From Pectinophora gossypiella (lineage: Eukaryota > Arthropoda > Insecta > Lepidoptera > Gelechiidae), in assembly GCF_024362695.1 (NCBI RefSeq), contig NC_065415.1, forward strand, positions 11,449,438 through 11,513,437: a stretch of DNA of 64,000 nucleotides, in the 5' to 3' direction. The stretch's first letter is position 1. Each line of letters opens with the position of its first letter. Made by a program: the position numbers and the translations under genes. Shown here one piece after another: positions 10,887-20,716 of this stretch. The notes under the pieces were generated by a model. It saw only the letters and a program-made list of their open reading frames with translations. It was not told the origin of the DNA and did no database searches.

Positions 10887-11214
10887 CAGCCTCCGTGGTC
10901 TAGTGGTTAGAGCGTTAGGCTCACGATCTGGCGGTCCGGGTTCGATTCCCGATGGGGACATTGTCGAAATCACTTTGTGAGACTGTCCTTTGTTTGGTAA
11001 GGACTTTCCAGGCTTGAATCACCTGATTGTCCGAAAAAGTAAGATGATTCCGTGCTTCGGAGAGCACGTTAAGCCGTTGGTCCCGGCTATTAGCCATAAA
11101 AACACCTCCACCAACCCGCAGTGGAGCAGCGTGGTGGAGTATACTCCATACCCCCTTCGGTTGATTGAGGGGAGGCCTGTGCCCAGCAGGGGGACGCATA
11201 TAGGCAGTTTATGT
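10887..11214 (+). mobile_element. SINE-C, complete reference copy with 12-bp TSD
   Basis: A 328-bp element bounded by perfect ACTTAGAAATAA duplications (10875-10886 and 11215-11226). The tRNA-like head has an A box (TGGTCTAGTGG) and a B box (GGTTCGATTCC), so pol III transcription is expected. A middle segment, CACTTTGTGAGACTGTCC, is followed by the shared central domain (GTGCTTCGGAGAGCACGTTA, GCCGTTGGTCCCGG). The tail contains GTGGAGCAGCGTGGTGGAGT and GGAGGCCTGTGCCCAGCAG. Long open frames inside it are shadows, not genes. Confidence 0.9.
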
Positions 11215-11226
11215 ACTTAGAAATAA

Positions 11227-11741
11227 ACTAAAGATACATAATAAATAGGTAACCAAGTAGTCTATTAAAATTCTGGGTAGACTTTTTATGAGATCATGCC
11301 ACGGGCTTTCAGGGCAAACTAGTTTAGAAAGGGTCGGTTCACCTCTCAGAGGGCAGGCCTTTCCACTTGACCTGTGTTGTATGTATTCCCTTTAGGTATG
11401 CTGGGGTATGCCTCTCTCATTACGAGTTTATTACTAAATCGTGTACGTACTTACGTACGTGGAAAATATAAAATATTTTATGGGAAAGTGCTCCTTAGTG
11501 TTTGGTGTAAACATTGTCTTTGCGTTCTTTAAACATGTGTGTGTAGATACACTCACGAGATTGAAAAAAGTCGACTATCGAATGTCTTCGTTAATGTATT
11601 TATTTATTTATTTATTTTTTATCTAATAATTACAACTATAAGTTACCATACAGGCATATACCCAAGGCGGTAACTTAGACACATAAGTTAATATAAACTT
11701 AAATTATTATTTCAATATTGTGTGTACGTACCTTTTAAATA
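11227..11741. other. No gene seen; TTTA microsatellite
   Basis: Non-coding. A (ATTT)n run lies at about 11594-11620. Nothing else is recognised. Confidence 0.4.
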
Positions 11742-11880
11742 AATAAAAATAAATAAATAAATAAAATGTCTTTATTAATTAAAACAGAGTTACAATTTTA
11801 TTTTACATGATGATGACTCCTTTTAGACTACAAAGTCCGTGTTAGGAGGCATCGCTCTTCACTCCCAGTTAGTTAGTTTA
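11742..11880 (-). mobile_element. LINE 3' end, minus strand
   Basis: Begins with an AAATAAATAAATAAAT-type run followed by ATGTCTTTATTAATTAAAAC. This is the reverse of a LINE 3'UTR with a polyadenylation-like signal and simple-sequence tail. No coding part remains, so the clade cannot be named. Confidence 0.5.
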
Positions 11881-11883
11881 ATT

Positions 11884-12015
11884 TGAAAGAAAGAAAGAAA
11901 CATTTTAATATTTAGGACACCACAGACACGGATTACATATATATACTTACATTACAATGACATCACATCAAAAGACACATACCGCACACGTGAAATATTT
12001 TCTATATAGAACATG
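11884..12015 (-). repeat. Dispersed repeat with GACACCACAGACACGGATTA
   Basis: Matches 31258-31308 plus 31472-31560 almost throughout (GAAAGAAAGAAAC, TTTAGGACACCACAGACACGG, AATGACATCACATCAAAAGA, GAAATATTTTCTATATAG). Comparing the two copies shows that the second was split by a LINE-Q insertion. It is probably a LINE 3'UTR in reverse. Confidence 0.6.
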
Positions 12016-12047
12016 GAGAGCGAACACAGAAACTTATACCTAAATTA

Positions 12048-12232
12048 AATGTGACGTCATGTCGGCTTACCCATGTGTAGTGGATGGTGTTCCGTATAAA
12101 AAGGTCCGCACTTAGCTTATGCCGCGGCGTGAGCCGCGACGTTTGTATTCTGTGAGACCTGAGTCTCACAAATTTTGAGGGATTTTATTCTCAAATTTTG
12201 CTAAGTGTATTCTTATCTTATCTAATTACAAT
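12048..12232 (+). mobile_element. Candidate solo LTR or promoter-like segment
   Basis: Starts TGTGACGTCATG and ends AATTACA (TG...CA ends, 185 bp). It contains a TATA box (GTATAAAAAGG near 12097), GC-rich sequence after it (GCCGCGGCGTGAGCCGCG) and a perfect 8-bp-arm hairpin (TGTGAGACCTGAGTCTCACA, 12150-12169). LTR-like layout is seen, but no TSD is clear and no second copy exists here. It could equally be a cellular promoter. Confidence 0.3.
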
Positions 12233-12975
12233 TGTGTGTGTGTACAATATCATAACATAAGCTCGCGACTATATTTTTAACAGGGCTAGTCAGAGGTACT
12301 TCGATCGCAAGATGAACTGAGTACCCACTTTTATAATTCCATATAAAACTGAAATTTCCGACAACGTGTACGATGCGGAAGAATTGTGGTGTACTTTCAG
12401 CTTTAACGAGCAATATCACGTTTGCCTACACCGTATATTGTCCTACCTACCGCCGTTAAGATAAGCTCAAACTATTAAATTTAATTATTCCCGAGATGTT
12501 CCTTCCTTCTCTATGAATTTAGAGGAACCTGTTATTGTTAGGTAGTTCTTGTACCTTGTGCTAACCCTAGCTCAAGCTCTCTGAATTTATAATATGAGTA
12601 AACACGGCCTCAGTTAGGTATACAGTGTATTGCATAGCGATAAAGTTTGATCTTTCAATAGTTAGCAGGATCACACGTAAAATATAAATAAAGGGAAATA
12701 AACCGACAAAGTCAGCCTAAAGGCAACTCCCGTCTAAAAGTTACGTAAACTACCTCATACTGACTCAATCTACGAAAGGAAGTTGGTGACTAATTCATTA
12801 CTAGGTCAATCTGAACTGACTCACTAGCAGATTTCATATAGTTATACCGTGCCAGTACAGTTAATTTCTCATGTCCGCTATAAAATGATTACAGATAATT
12901 TTACTAGTACTTACGTAAAGATAAATCGGTATTTTTGATTTGCTTTAAAACAACGTAATATTAGTAAGGAAATAC
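12233..12975. other. No gene seen
   Basis: Non-coding AT-rich DNA with a short TG run at 12233-12242. Confidence 0.4.
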
Positions 12976-13365
12976 TTAAGATAAGATAAGATAAGATATT
13001 TATTGCATTCCTGATGTTTTACAAAGGTCTTAAAAATAAAAGAAAGTACAAACAGGAACCCTGTAAGGGCACTACAACAGCTTAAAATTTAAAGAAAAAA
13101 TAGTAAAGATCATGTTAAAAAAATAAAATAAGAATAAAAGATAGCTACATTTACAATTATCAGTATTTCATAGATTCGTTAAAAAACTCATGCAGCGTAT
13201 AGAATGCTTTTTCAGTTAAGTATTTTTTTAACGACAATTTAAAGAGATGTATTTTGTCTATTTCAATTATGAATTTAGGTAATTTATTATATATTTGATA
13301 ACTGAAGTTATTTGAGAAATCATTAAAACAAATGATATTATTTAATCGTCAGTTAATATTATTAT
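12976..13365 (-). pseudogene. CR1-like LINE, C-terminal fragment and 3'UTR
   Basis: On the minus strand, bases 13360 down to about 13160 read as the very end of a reverse-transcriptase ORF. The peptide has YNKLPKFI, then FKLSLKKYL, then AFYTLHEFFNESMKY and a stop. This matches the usual layout of the C terminus of CR1/jockey-type LINEs. The 3'UTR follows and ends at a GATAA-repeat tail (12976-13000). It is a heavily 5'-truncated dead copy. Confidence 0.8.
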
Positions 13366-13768
13366 TTCATTAAATTATTAATATAATGTTTTGAATGTCG
13401 ATTATGGCATAAGATATTCTTTATTCGAATTTAGAACATTGCTTTTCGAAAAAAAAAAAATACTTTGTGTAATAAATTAGTCGTCGGAAATAATAGATGA
13501 AAATAAAAATAAAAAATACTTACTTTATAAATATATAAAAGGAAAATTGAAATACATAAAAAAGAAACGTAAATAAAAATACCTTATTACAACGACCGAT
13601 TCTAGCGCGAGCAAAATTGAGAAGGAAAAGGACAAAAATAATCATGACATCTATACTTATAATAAATCTGTAGAGAGGTCAATTCTGTACATTAAATATT
13701 TTTTCAAAATAACTATCAGGGGGTGATAAGTGATCGATACTGATGCCAAAAATGCAATCAGTAAAATT

Positions 13769-13770
<2 letters not shown>

Positions 13771-13820
<50 letters not shown>
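13771..13820 (+). repeat. (TGTC)n microsatellite in the Helitron
   Basis: About 12 uninterrupted TGTC units near the 5' end of the Helitron. Lepidopteran Helitrons of this type often carry a short simple repeat here. Confidence 0.95.
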
Positions 13821-13821
<1 letters not shown>

Positions 13822-13950
13822 ATGTTCCTTATAGAAACAAAAACTACTGGACGGATTTTAATGAAACTTGGTACAATTATTCTTCACACTCCTGGACAGG
13901 TCATAGTATACTTTTCATCACGCTACAATCAATAGGAGCAGAGTAGTGAA

Positions 13951-15000
13951 GGGAAATCCTTTTGTATGAAAAATCTAAACCACTCAAGTAAGACGTTTGA
14001 AATTTGGCATGCAGGTACCTTAGATACCGTAGAGGTGCACTAAGAAAGGAATTCCCGAAATTCCTACGGGAACGGGAATTAGCGGGAAAATCCTTTTGTA
14101 TGAAAAATCTAAACCACTCAAGTAAGACTTTTGAAATTTGGCATGCAGGTACCTTAGATAACGTAGAGGTGCACTAAGAAAGGAATTCCCGAAATTCCCA
14201 CGGGAACGGGAATTAGCGGAAAAATATTTTTGTATGAAAAATCTAAACCATTCAAGTTAGATGTTTGAAATTTGTCATGCAGGTACCTTAGACACCGTAG
14301 AGGTGTACTAAGAAAGGAATTTCCGAAATTCCCACGGGAACGCGAATTAGCGGGAAAATCCTTTTGTATGAAAAATCTAAACCACTCAAGTTAGACGTTT
14401 GAAATTTGGCATGCAGGTACCATAGGTACCGTAGAGGTGCACTAAGAAAGGAATTCCCAAAATTCTCACGGGAACGGGAATTAGCGGGAAATACCTTTTG
14501 TATGAAAAATCTAAACCACTCAAGTTAGACATTTGAAATTTAGCATGCAGATACCTTAGGTACCGTGGAGGTGCACTAAGAAAGGAATTCCCGAAATTCT
14601 CACGAGAACGGGAATTAGCGGGAAAATCCTTTTGTATGAAAAATCTAAACCACTCAAGTTAGACGTTTGAAATTTGTCATGCAGGTACCTTAGATACCGT
14701 GGAGGTGCACTAAGAAAGGAATTCCCGAAATTCCCACGGGAACGGGAATTAACGGGAAAATCCTTTTGTATGAAAAATCTAAACCATTCAAGTAAGATGT
14801 TTAAAATTTGGCACGCAGGTACCTTAGACACCGTAGAGGTGTACTAAGAAAGGAATTCCCGAAATTCCCACGGGAACGGGAATTAGCGGGAAAATCCTTT
14901 TGTATGAAAAATCTAAACCACTCAAGTTAGACGTTTGAAATTTAGCATGCAGGTACTTTAGTAAACTTAAAGCTTAGTTGCAACAGGATATTACAAAATT
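13951..15000 (+). repeat. 134-bp tandem array inside the Helitron
   Basis: The string GCGGGAAAATCCTTTTGTAT recurs at a constant spacing of 134 bases (ggg at 14084, 14352, 14486, 14620, 14754, 14888, with variants at 13951 and 14218). Each unit contains GGCATGCAGGTACC and AAGGAATTCCCG. Units differ by only a few bases, so the array expanded recently. Two more diverged units follow (15001-15390). Confidence 0.95.
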
Positions 15001-15398
15001 CCCACGGGAACGGTAGTTAGCGGGAAAAAACAATTGTATGAAAAAATCAAATCTAAATAAAAGGAGAAACTGACTGACTCAGTGACTGACATATCAACGC
15101 ATAGCCTGAACGGCTAAATGTAGGCATTTGAAATTTGGAAGGGACATAGCTTAGGTACCGTAGAGGTGCACTAAGAAAGGAATTCCCGGAATTCCCACGG
15201 GAACGGAAATTAGCGGGAAAATCCTTTTGTATGAAAAATCTAAACCGCTTAAGTTAGACGCTTGAAATTTGGCATGCAGGTACCTTAGTTAACTTAAACC
15301 TTAGTTGCAACAGGATATTGCAAAATTCCCACGGAAACGGGAGTTAGCGGGAAAAAAACATTTGTATGAAAAAATCGAAACCGCGTAAGATAGATGTT

Positions 15399-15592
15399 TT
15401 CAATTCAATTCAATTAAATTATTTATTGCATTCCATGTAGTACAATGGGGTGTTACATAGGCATAGGAACTAAAACATGGACCCTGTAGGGCACAGCAAC
15501 GTTGAAGGGAAGAGAGGAAGTGTGTATTAAAATTAAAACTCAATGAACAATCAATTAAAAAAAAATCAATTCAATCAATTGATTCAATCTAG
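15399..15592 (-). mobile_element. LINE 3' tail nested in the Helitron
   Basis: TTCAATTCAATTCAATTAAA followed by TTATTTATTGCATTCCATG is the reverse of a LINE 3' end with an ATTGAA-type tail. It interrupts the last degenerate tandem unit, so it came after the Helitron. Confidence 0.6.
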
Positions 15593-16008
15593 CATGCATG
15601 CATACCTTAGTAAATATAAAGTTTATTTTTGGCTGTATTTTGAAAAATGGGAGTTATTGGGAAAAAAATTGTATGAAAAAATCTAAACTGCATAAGTTAG
15701 ATGCTTGAAATTTGATATGCACTCCCACACACACAAAGATCTCTCTCTTATATAACACGCCACGCGGACGAAGTCGCGGGCAAAAGCTAGTAGATAATAT
15801 TATGAAAGTATTCTTACAAACGAAGGACATTGTATATAACATGTCACTCACTAATATAATATGTAAAAAGTATAAAAGCCACATAAAACTGATAGTGCAA
15901 CCGCATATACGTATAAAAATCAGTTGGCAGGAAAAAGTCAGTTGTAGCTAAGGTCGCAGACGAAAGAGTTTATTTTTTTTTTAATCGTATAAGCCCACAA
16001 AAGTTTAG

Positions 16009-16255
16009 TTTTCAAGTAGTCAAATCAGTTACTTTTTACTTAACGTGAAAACAGGAAATTACGGAATTGAATTTAGATGAAAAAGCAACCAGTGACCTCA
16101 TTGAAAAACGTGTTAAAAATCGCGCTTATTATTTCATTTTTCTTTAATAAAATTCATAAATAAGTTAAATAGAAAAAAATAAAATGTTTTTTGTCACCTA
16201 AAAGTGGTCTGTTTTTATCAGAATTACATAATTTATCTTTGACCTAGGAAACTAC
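16009..16255. mobile_element. MITE M5 copy
   Basis: Full-length relative of 9079-9328: TCAAATCAGTTACTTTTTAC at the left, GACCTAGGAAACTACC at the right, matching interior with several small indels. Confidence 0.65.
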
Positions 16256-16446
16256 CCAATTGCTCTCTACTTTGGGATATGGCATAAAAATAAACACACC
16301 TTACAGCTCTCAATATAAGGTACTTATACCTATACCTACCGTGGTATTTCGCCTCTGCCTTGGTTTACGACGTATCCACACTGACGGAGGCGAATGAGCT
16401 TAAATAATACAGAGACACGGTCGTCTGAAGATGCTTGCAGCTCATA

Positions 16447-16596
16447 TGTACGGTCACGAGCATCAATATGTATACACTTTGGTACCATGTCACATTAACT
16501 TTTTTGACAAATTGAACTGTAAGTCTCACTAAATGTCAAATATGTTAGTGCGACAGAGTCCTAAAGTGGGTACATTATATTGCTCATGACTGTACA
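16447..16596 (+). mobile_element. MITE M2 copy
   Basis: 150 bp, nearly identical to 10463-10613, with intact terminal inverted repeats (TGTACGGTCACGAGCAT and ATGCTCATGACTGTACA-type ends). High similarity suggests recent activity. Confidence 0.8.
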
Positions 16597-16775
16597 GAAT
16601 CTCAAACTCGCGTTACTCCTTGGCTACTTAGATTGTAAAGAAAATACTAGAACACGTTCAGCTGACTGAAGACGGTTATCGACCTTATCATCATAACGAG
16701 TGGTAGACTTCTTTTACCCGACTGCGGCGAAACAGAAAGGAGGGTTATGTGTATAAGTACGACATATTAAGTAAG

Positions 16776-16881
16776 TATTAGCCGTAAAACACCAACTCGC
16801 AGTGGAGCTGCGTGGTTGACTATGCTCATAACCCTTGCGATTTATAGTGGGGAGGCCTATGCCCAGCAGTGGGACATATAT
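16776..16881 (+). mobile_element. SINE-C 3' fragment
   Basis: Holds only the tail: TATTAGCCGTAAAACACC, then GCAGTGGAGCTGCGTGGT and GGAGGCCTATGCCCAGCAGT. Head and central domain are absent. Confidence 0.7.
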
Positions 16882-16889
16882 ACTCCCTA

Positions 16890-17010
16890 GTTAGGTTGCA
16901 GGTTCGAAAACCAGCAGGTGCCTAAACAAAATTTTTCGAATTCATTTTTGGATCACAAATGATTATTCACATGTTCAGCGGTGAAGGAAAACCAGTGGAA
17001 CCCGCGAAAA
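16890..17010 (+). mobile_element. SINE-D fragment
   Basis: Starts in the B-box region (GGTTGCAGGTTCGAAAACCAG) and continues with ATTTTTGGATCACAAATGAT and TTCAGCGGTGAAGGAAAACC, as in the complete copy at 46821-47162. The 3' part has diverged beyond recognition. Confidence 0.6.
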
Positions 17011-17332
17011 CGGTGAACGGTGATGATGAATTAATGGTGCGTGAAGTCTAGTCTGTAGCTCACAGCTCAAGACTGACGTGCACAGTGGTTCGTGTAAGAG
17101 CTTTATCTGAGCCGTTACACGAGTTAGCCTATATTGCTACAACAGCTTTCTAATCAATGCCCAAATCTGTACCAACCACGGACAGACCCACACCACTGCG
17201 GCAGCAGGCGATGAAGACAGGATGCCAGTATAAGCGATAATAGCTTGGCTATGCTTACGAATGCTCACGTATGAAAAATTCTGGTTCGGACTGGATTCAA
17301 ATAATGAAAGTAAGGTTACATGAATTAATCTA

Positions 17333-17903
17333 TCATCATCATCAGCCCATTTACGGCCTCCGTGGTCCAGTGGTTTGAGCGTTCGGCTCACGATCCGGAG
17401 GTCCCGGGTTCAAATCCCGGTGGGGACATATCACGAAAATCACTTTGTGATCCCCAGTTTGGTTAGGACATTACAGGCTGATCACCTGATTGTCCGAAAT
17501 TAAGATGATCCGTGCTTCGGAAGGCACGTTAAGCCGTTGGTCCCGGTTATTACTTACTGATGCAAGTTAGTAATCGTTACATGAGCCATGTCAGGGGCCT
17601 TTGGCGGCTCAATAGTAACCCTGACACCAGGGTTGATGTGGTTGGTAATGTACCTCACAACCCACACGATAGAAGAAGAAGAAGATCAGCCCATTAACGT
17701 CCCCACTGCTGGGGCACGGGCCTTCCCTATGGATGGATCGGGAGATCGAGCCTTAAACCATCACGCGGGCCCAGTGCGGATTGATGGTTATTAACGACTG
17801 CTAATGCAGCCGGGACCAACGGCTTAACGTGCCTTTCGAAGCACGGAGGAGCTCGAGACGAAAACTTTCTTTTTGTGGTCACCCATCCTATGATCGACCG
17901 GAA
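17333..17903 (-). mobile_element. SINE-B split by a SINE-A insertion
   Basis: On the minus strand this has the SINE-B tail (ATCATCATCAGCCCATT at 17333-17355, resuming at 17685), the ATCGGGAGATCGAG segment, the shared central domain and the 5S-like end GGTCACCCATCCTATGA near 17895. The tRNA part of the head is missing. The insertion at 17356-17684 separates the tail tip from the rest. Confidence 0.8.
17356..17684 (+). mobile_element. SINE-A, full-length, inserted in SINE-B
   Basis: The tRNA-like head has an A box TGGTCCAGTGG and a B box GGTTCAAATCC. It is followed by CACTTTGTGATCC, the central domain, TAGTAATCGTTACATGAGCC, and the long tail with CTGACACCAGGGTTGATG and a GAAGAAGAAG end. The flanks ATCAGCCCATTTACG (17341-17355) and ATCAGCCCATTAACG (17685-17699) are a 15-bp TSD with one difference. 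Both lie within the SINE-B tail, so SINE-A is younger here. Confidence 0.88.
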
Positions 17904-18044
17904 TTAATCTATACTATCTTCTTTTTTATGCAAGCCATATTAGTCTAAACTATATTATAAACTATTTTCTTATAAAGAAGTCTATAGTTTGTGAGCTTGT
18001 TTGTAGTAATGAACCGATTTAAAACTTGTAAAACTATACAGTTA

Positions 18045-18261
18045 TACAGGGTGTAAGTCACACCGTAACGAATACTGAGGGGGATGATTCAGACCATGAT
18101 TTTGAGTTGATATCAAGTGGAAATTTTTATCCGAAAAAATATTTCAAATTTGGTGTTTTGCAAAATCATTTCCAGTTCAATACTTTTCGATGGAAAATTT
18201 CACTTGACGTTAACTCAGAATCATGGTCTGCTGTATCATGCGATATAACTAACACCCTGTA
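18045..18261. mobile_element. MITE M1, complete
   Basis: A 217-bp near-palindrome with ends TACAGGGTGTAAGTCAC and AACTAACACCCTGTA. The arms carry GATGATTCAGACCATGATT and its complement, then TCAAGTGGAAATTT and its complement. The TA at each end fits a Tc1/mariner-type target site. Non-coding. Confidence 0.8.
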
Positions 18262-18288
18262 TTGTTTTGAAATATAATCACTAATTAT

Positions 18289-18466
18289 ACGTGCTTCGGA
18301 GGGCACGATAAGCCGTTGGTCCTGGCTATTAGCCGTAAAAACACCTCCACCATCCCGCAGTGGAGCAGCGTGGTGGAGTATGCTCCATACCCCCTCCGCT
18401 TGATTGAAGGGAGGCCTGTGCCCAGCGGTGGGACTTATATAGGCTGTTTGTTTATGTTATGTTATA
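18289..18466 (+). mobile_element. SINE-C, 5'-truncated
   Basis: Begins in the central domain (GTGCTTCGGAGGGCACGATA) and keeps the whole tail (GTGGAGCAGCGTGGTGGAGT, GGAGGCCTGTGCCCAGCGGT, TATATAGGCTG) and a TTATG tail. Confidence 0.8.
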
Positions 18467-19183
18467 CTGAACTAGACGTTCTGTTTAACAGTATAATGTG
18501 TTATGCATCCAGACACTCCTCCGGTCGTAGCGGCTATCCGTTCCATCGGAATAAGGAGTGGGCGGACGAAAGAGTGCGTCTGTGTATGCGCGTGCGCTTA
18601 CGCACTTAAATATGTCCTGCACAGATGACGGCTTTTGGAAAATGGATCATTATAGAATAACTTGCGTCCTCTGAGTTCTCTCCAATCCATACTTTCGGTT
18701 AATGAGGCGAATGTTGTGCCAAGATCTATTCACGTAAACAATCAAAATTATGACAATAAAGAGAGTTTATGCATACCATTTCGCGTGGAATCAATAAACT
18801 GCTAAGAAATGCAAGCAAACGTTAGACGTTAGTATACATACACGTTATCTGAAACCGTTTAGCTAATAGTCGCTTATTAGTGATTTGAGACTCCACAATC
18901 ATGTAAGTTGACACATTACTAATCATTTGTAAAACATTTACAAGTCGATATCAACGGAATATTCGAATTTGGTACTTAGATACTTATTACTCTTTTAATT
19001 GTTTTATCTACTTGGACTCGTAAACTATATTCTTTCCATCACATAAGGGAAAAAAAAACAACAAAAAAACACATGCATCACATACATGTATCTAAACGCA
19101 TAGCAGCGCACCGGACAAGTATTCGAAATATATTTGCACGAACCGATTTACCCCGCTGTTAAGTTCAGTTTGTATTTGAGATA
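18467..19183. other. No gene seen; possible upstream exon region
   Basis: Non-coding as far as can be judged. It lies upstream of the pseudoprotease exon and could hold its first exon or promoter. No ATG plus signal peptide plus donor site could be picked out with confidence. Confidence 0.35.
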
Positions 19184-19402
19184 CATAACATAACATAACC
19201 AGCCCATATATTCCGCTGCTGGGCAAGGGTCTCCCCTCAATCAACCGGAGGAGGTATGGAGTACACTCCACGCTGCTCCACTGCTGGTTTGTGGGTGTTT
19301 TTAACAGCTAATTTACGGTTAATTACAGCCAGAACCAACGGCTTTAGGTGACACACGGAATAATCTTCGGATAATCAGGTGATTCAAGCCTGCAATGTCC
19401 TT
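19184..19402 (-). mobile_element. SINE-C, minus strand, 5'-truncated
   Basis: Starts with a CATAACATAACATAACC tail, then the reverse of the SINE-C tail (TCTCCCCTCAATCAACCGGA, CACGCTGCTCCACTGC) and a damaged central domain (AACCAACGGCTTTAGGTG). It ends in GATTCAAGCCTGCAATGTCC. The tRNA head is absent. Confidence 0.75.
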
Positions 19403-19716
19403 CCACCGCCATCCTGTCAAAGATTTAAGTCATGTAATGTAATAGGTTTTTGAGAACATAACATAATGTGAGTGATCACAATCATCGATAAACTAAGTAC
19501 CCATACCTCACCGAGCTTTCTGTGAGACCAATGTACGGTGGTGAGCCGTATTGCTGTCTGTATAATGGTCGAGCCACTGTGATGGACAACATTTACTCAA
19601 ACCATTTCGCCAAAATAATAGTTCATTTGTATAAAAACCTCCTGCACTAAGACTATCTTTTGATAACGCCATAGATTTAAAAGTCTACAATATTTATCAC
19701 ATAAATTCCTTCGTAA

Positions 19717-19736
19717 TCTATTATTGTCATTTACAG
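19717..19736 (+). other. 3' splice acceptor of the pseudoprotease gene
   Basis: A pyrimidine-rich string, ATTATTGTCATTTACAG, ends at 19736, immediately before codons that run into the long frame. The frame is closed by a TAA at 19714-19716 upstream, and no in-frame ATG precedes 19840. An intron ending here therefore explains the start better than an unspliced frame. Confidence 0.6.
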
Positions 19737-20712
19737 GAGATTTCACGCGGTCATCACCAGAGCAGTTTTCATTGTAAATATACTTCTAGTAAAAAATATT
19801 GATTGTCATTTGGGCTACTGTGACTATCCAAACGATTGTATGGAACCATACCTTGATAGAGTAGTGTCAATATCACTCCATGGACCCAATCCTACAGGAG
19901 GAGTTTTTAAAACCCTTATAAATGTAGCGATGGGAGTAATGGTCGACGAAAATCACATCTTGACATCATTTAATCCATTCAGAAGACTATCTAAATTGAG
20001 TGACCTGAAACATAACATAATGATTCATACATATAGATCAAGAGTTGTCACTAATAACACGTCAAATTTCATAAAAACACGCTATGGTTACTCCGAAGTA
20101 ATCGATTGCGCCCGTCAAGTGATGCCGATAAAAGAGAGTGCATTAACGAAAGAGCAATGGTTTGGGGATCATCACAGACACAGTCCTGTACACGATCTCA
20201 TGGTACTCCGCCTCCGCAAAAAGTGGAACTTCTATGACCCAACTGGGAAATATGACTTTAAAGATTATTACAATCACTTATTAAAGGGAATCACACTTCC
20301 ATTGAAAGATAATACGATAATAGCAGGACCTATGTTGACAAAAATAGCAAAACCTGGCGACTATTTAGGTAGAGACGTAATGTTTGCTTCGATAGCTTTT
20401 TTAAACCACGATCATATGTTTAAATCATATTATCTACGACAAAGAAAATACAACCCGGAAGATAACGTAATAGAAGATTGTGATCGATGGCTTCCACGGG
20501 ACTGGGGGCACTTCATTTGCGTGAAAAATGTACATAATTTTCCTGCGTTAGGGTCAAGTGCCATATTGGTATACAAAGAAATCGTTTTTGGCATCGGAAG
20601 CTTCATGTTTGAAAGAGCTAACGTCAGCATATTCGCATTTACAGACGTAAGACCATACCATCATCTAATTTTTGAAACATGTACGGATAAAGATAAGCAT
20701 TTGGGAAAGTAA
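19737..20712 (+). CDS. Terminal exon of a trypsin-fold pseudoprotease
   Basis: A frame of about 325 codons ending in TAA at 20710-20712, the only long frame in the window. Numbering from the Leu codon at 19810 as 1: a hydrophobic lead (AVFIVNILLV) before it may be a signal peptide. Then GGVF-TLINVAMGVMVDENHILTS at 30-53 matches the strand around the S1 protease active-site His, but the usual TAAHC reads TSFNP. HDLMVLRL (128-135) keeps the active-site Asp context. The usual GDSGGP region reads ALGSSA (246-251), followed by ILVYKEIVFGIGS and IFAFTDVRPYHHLI (274-287), the C-terminal S1 pattern. With His and Ser motifs lost, it is predicted to be non-catalytic. Six Cys and sites for N-glycosylation (NNTS at 82-85, NVS at 271) suggest secretion. 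The first in-frame ATG is at 19840, but the preceding Cys-containing codons and the acceptor at 19736 favour an upstream exon. The exact family member and role are unknown. Confidence 0.75.
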
Positions 20713-20716
20713 ATTG

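Larger units (their letters stand above)
13650..15790 (+). mobile_element. Non-autonomous Helitron (Lep1-like), 2.1 kb
   Basis: Begins TCTATACTTATAATAAATCT and ends GCGGGCAAAAGCTAG. The 5' TC and 3' CTAG ends lie between A and T, as Helitrons insert. A short GC-rich hairpin-forming string (CGCGGACGAAGTCGCG) sits just before the CTAG. It encodes no Rep/helicase. Inside are a TGTC microsatellite, a 134-bp tandem array and a nested LINE tail. The resemblance to lepidopteran Lep1-type elements is from memory of the ends. Confidence 0.8.

Noticed and set aside
10921..11220. Overlapping open frames of 76-92 codons on both strands
   Set aside because: They lie wholly inside SINE-C and recur, with shifts, in every other SINE copy. 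They reflect tRNA-derived GC content, not genes.
14556..14831. 91-codon minus-strand frame in the tandem array
   Set aside because: It repeats the same peptide per 134-bp unit, but 134 is not a multiple of 3, so the frame shifts between units and cannot be a real repeat protein.
13951..15000. CRISPR-like array
   Set aside because: The 134-bp units repeat along their whole length with no unique spacers, inside a eukaryotic Helitron.
17355..17430. Apparent tRNA gene with good A and B boxes (also 46385-46460 and 61771-61843)
   Set aside because: Dispersed copies are all joined to the same SINE body, and the cloverleaf stems pair poorly. They are SINE heads, not functional tRNA genes.
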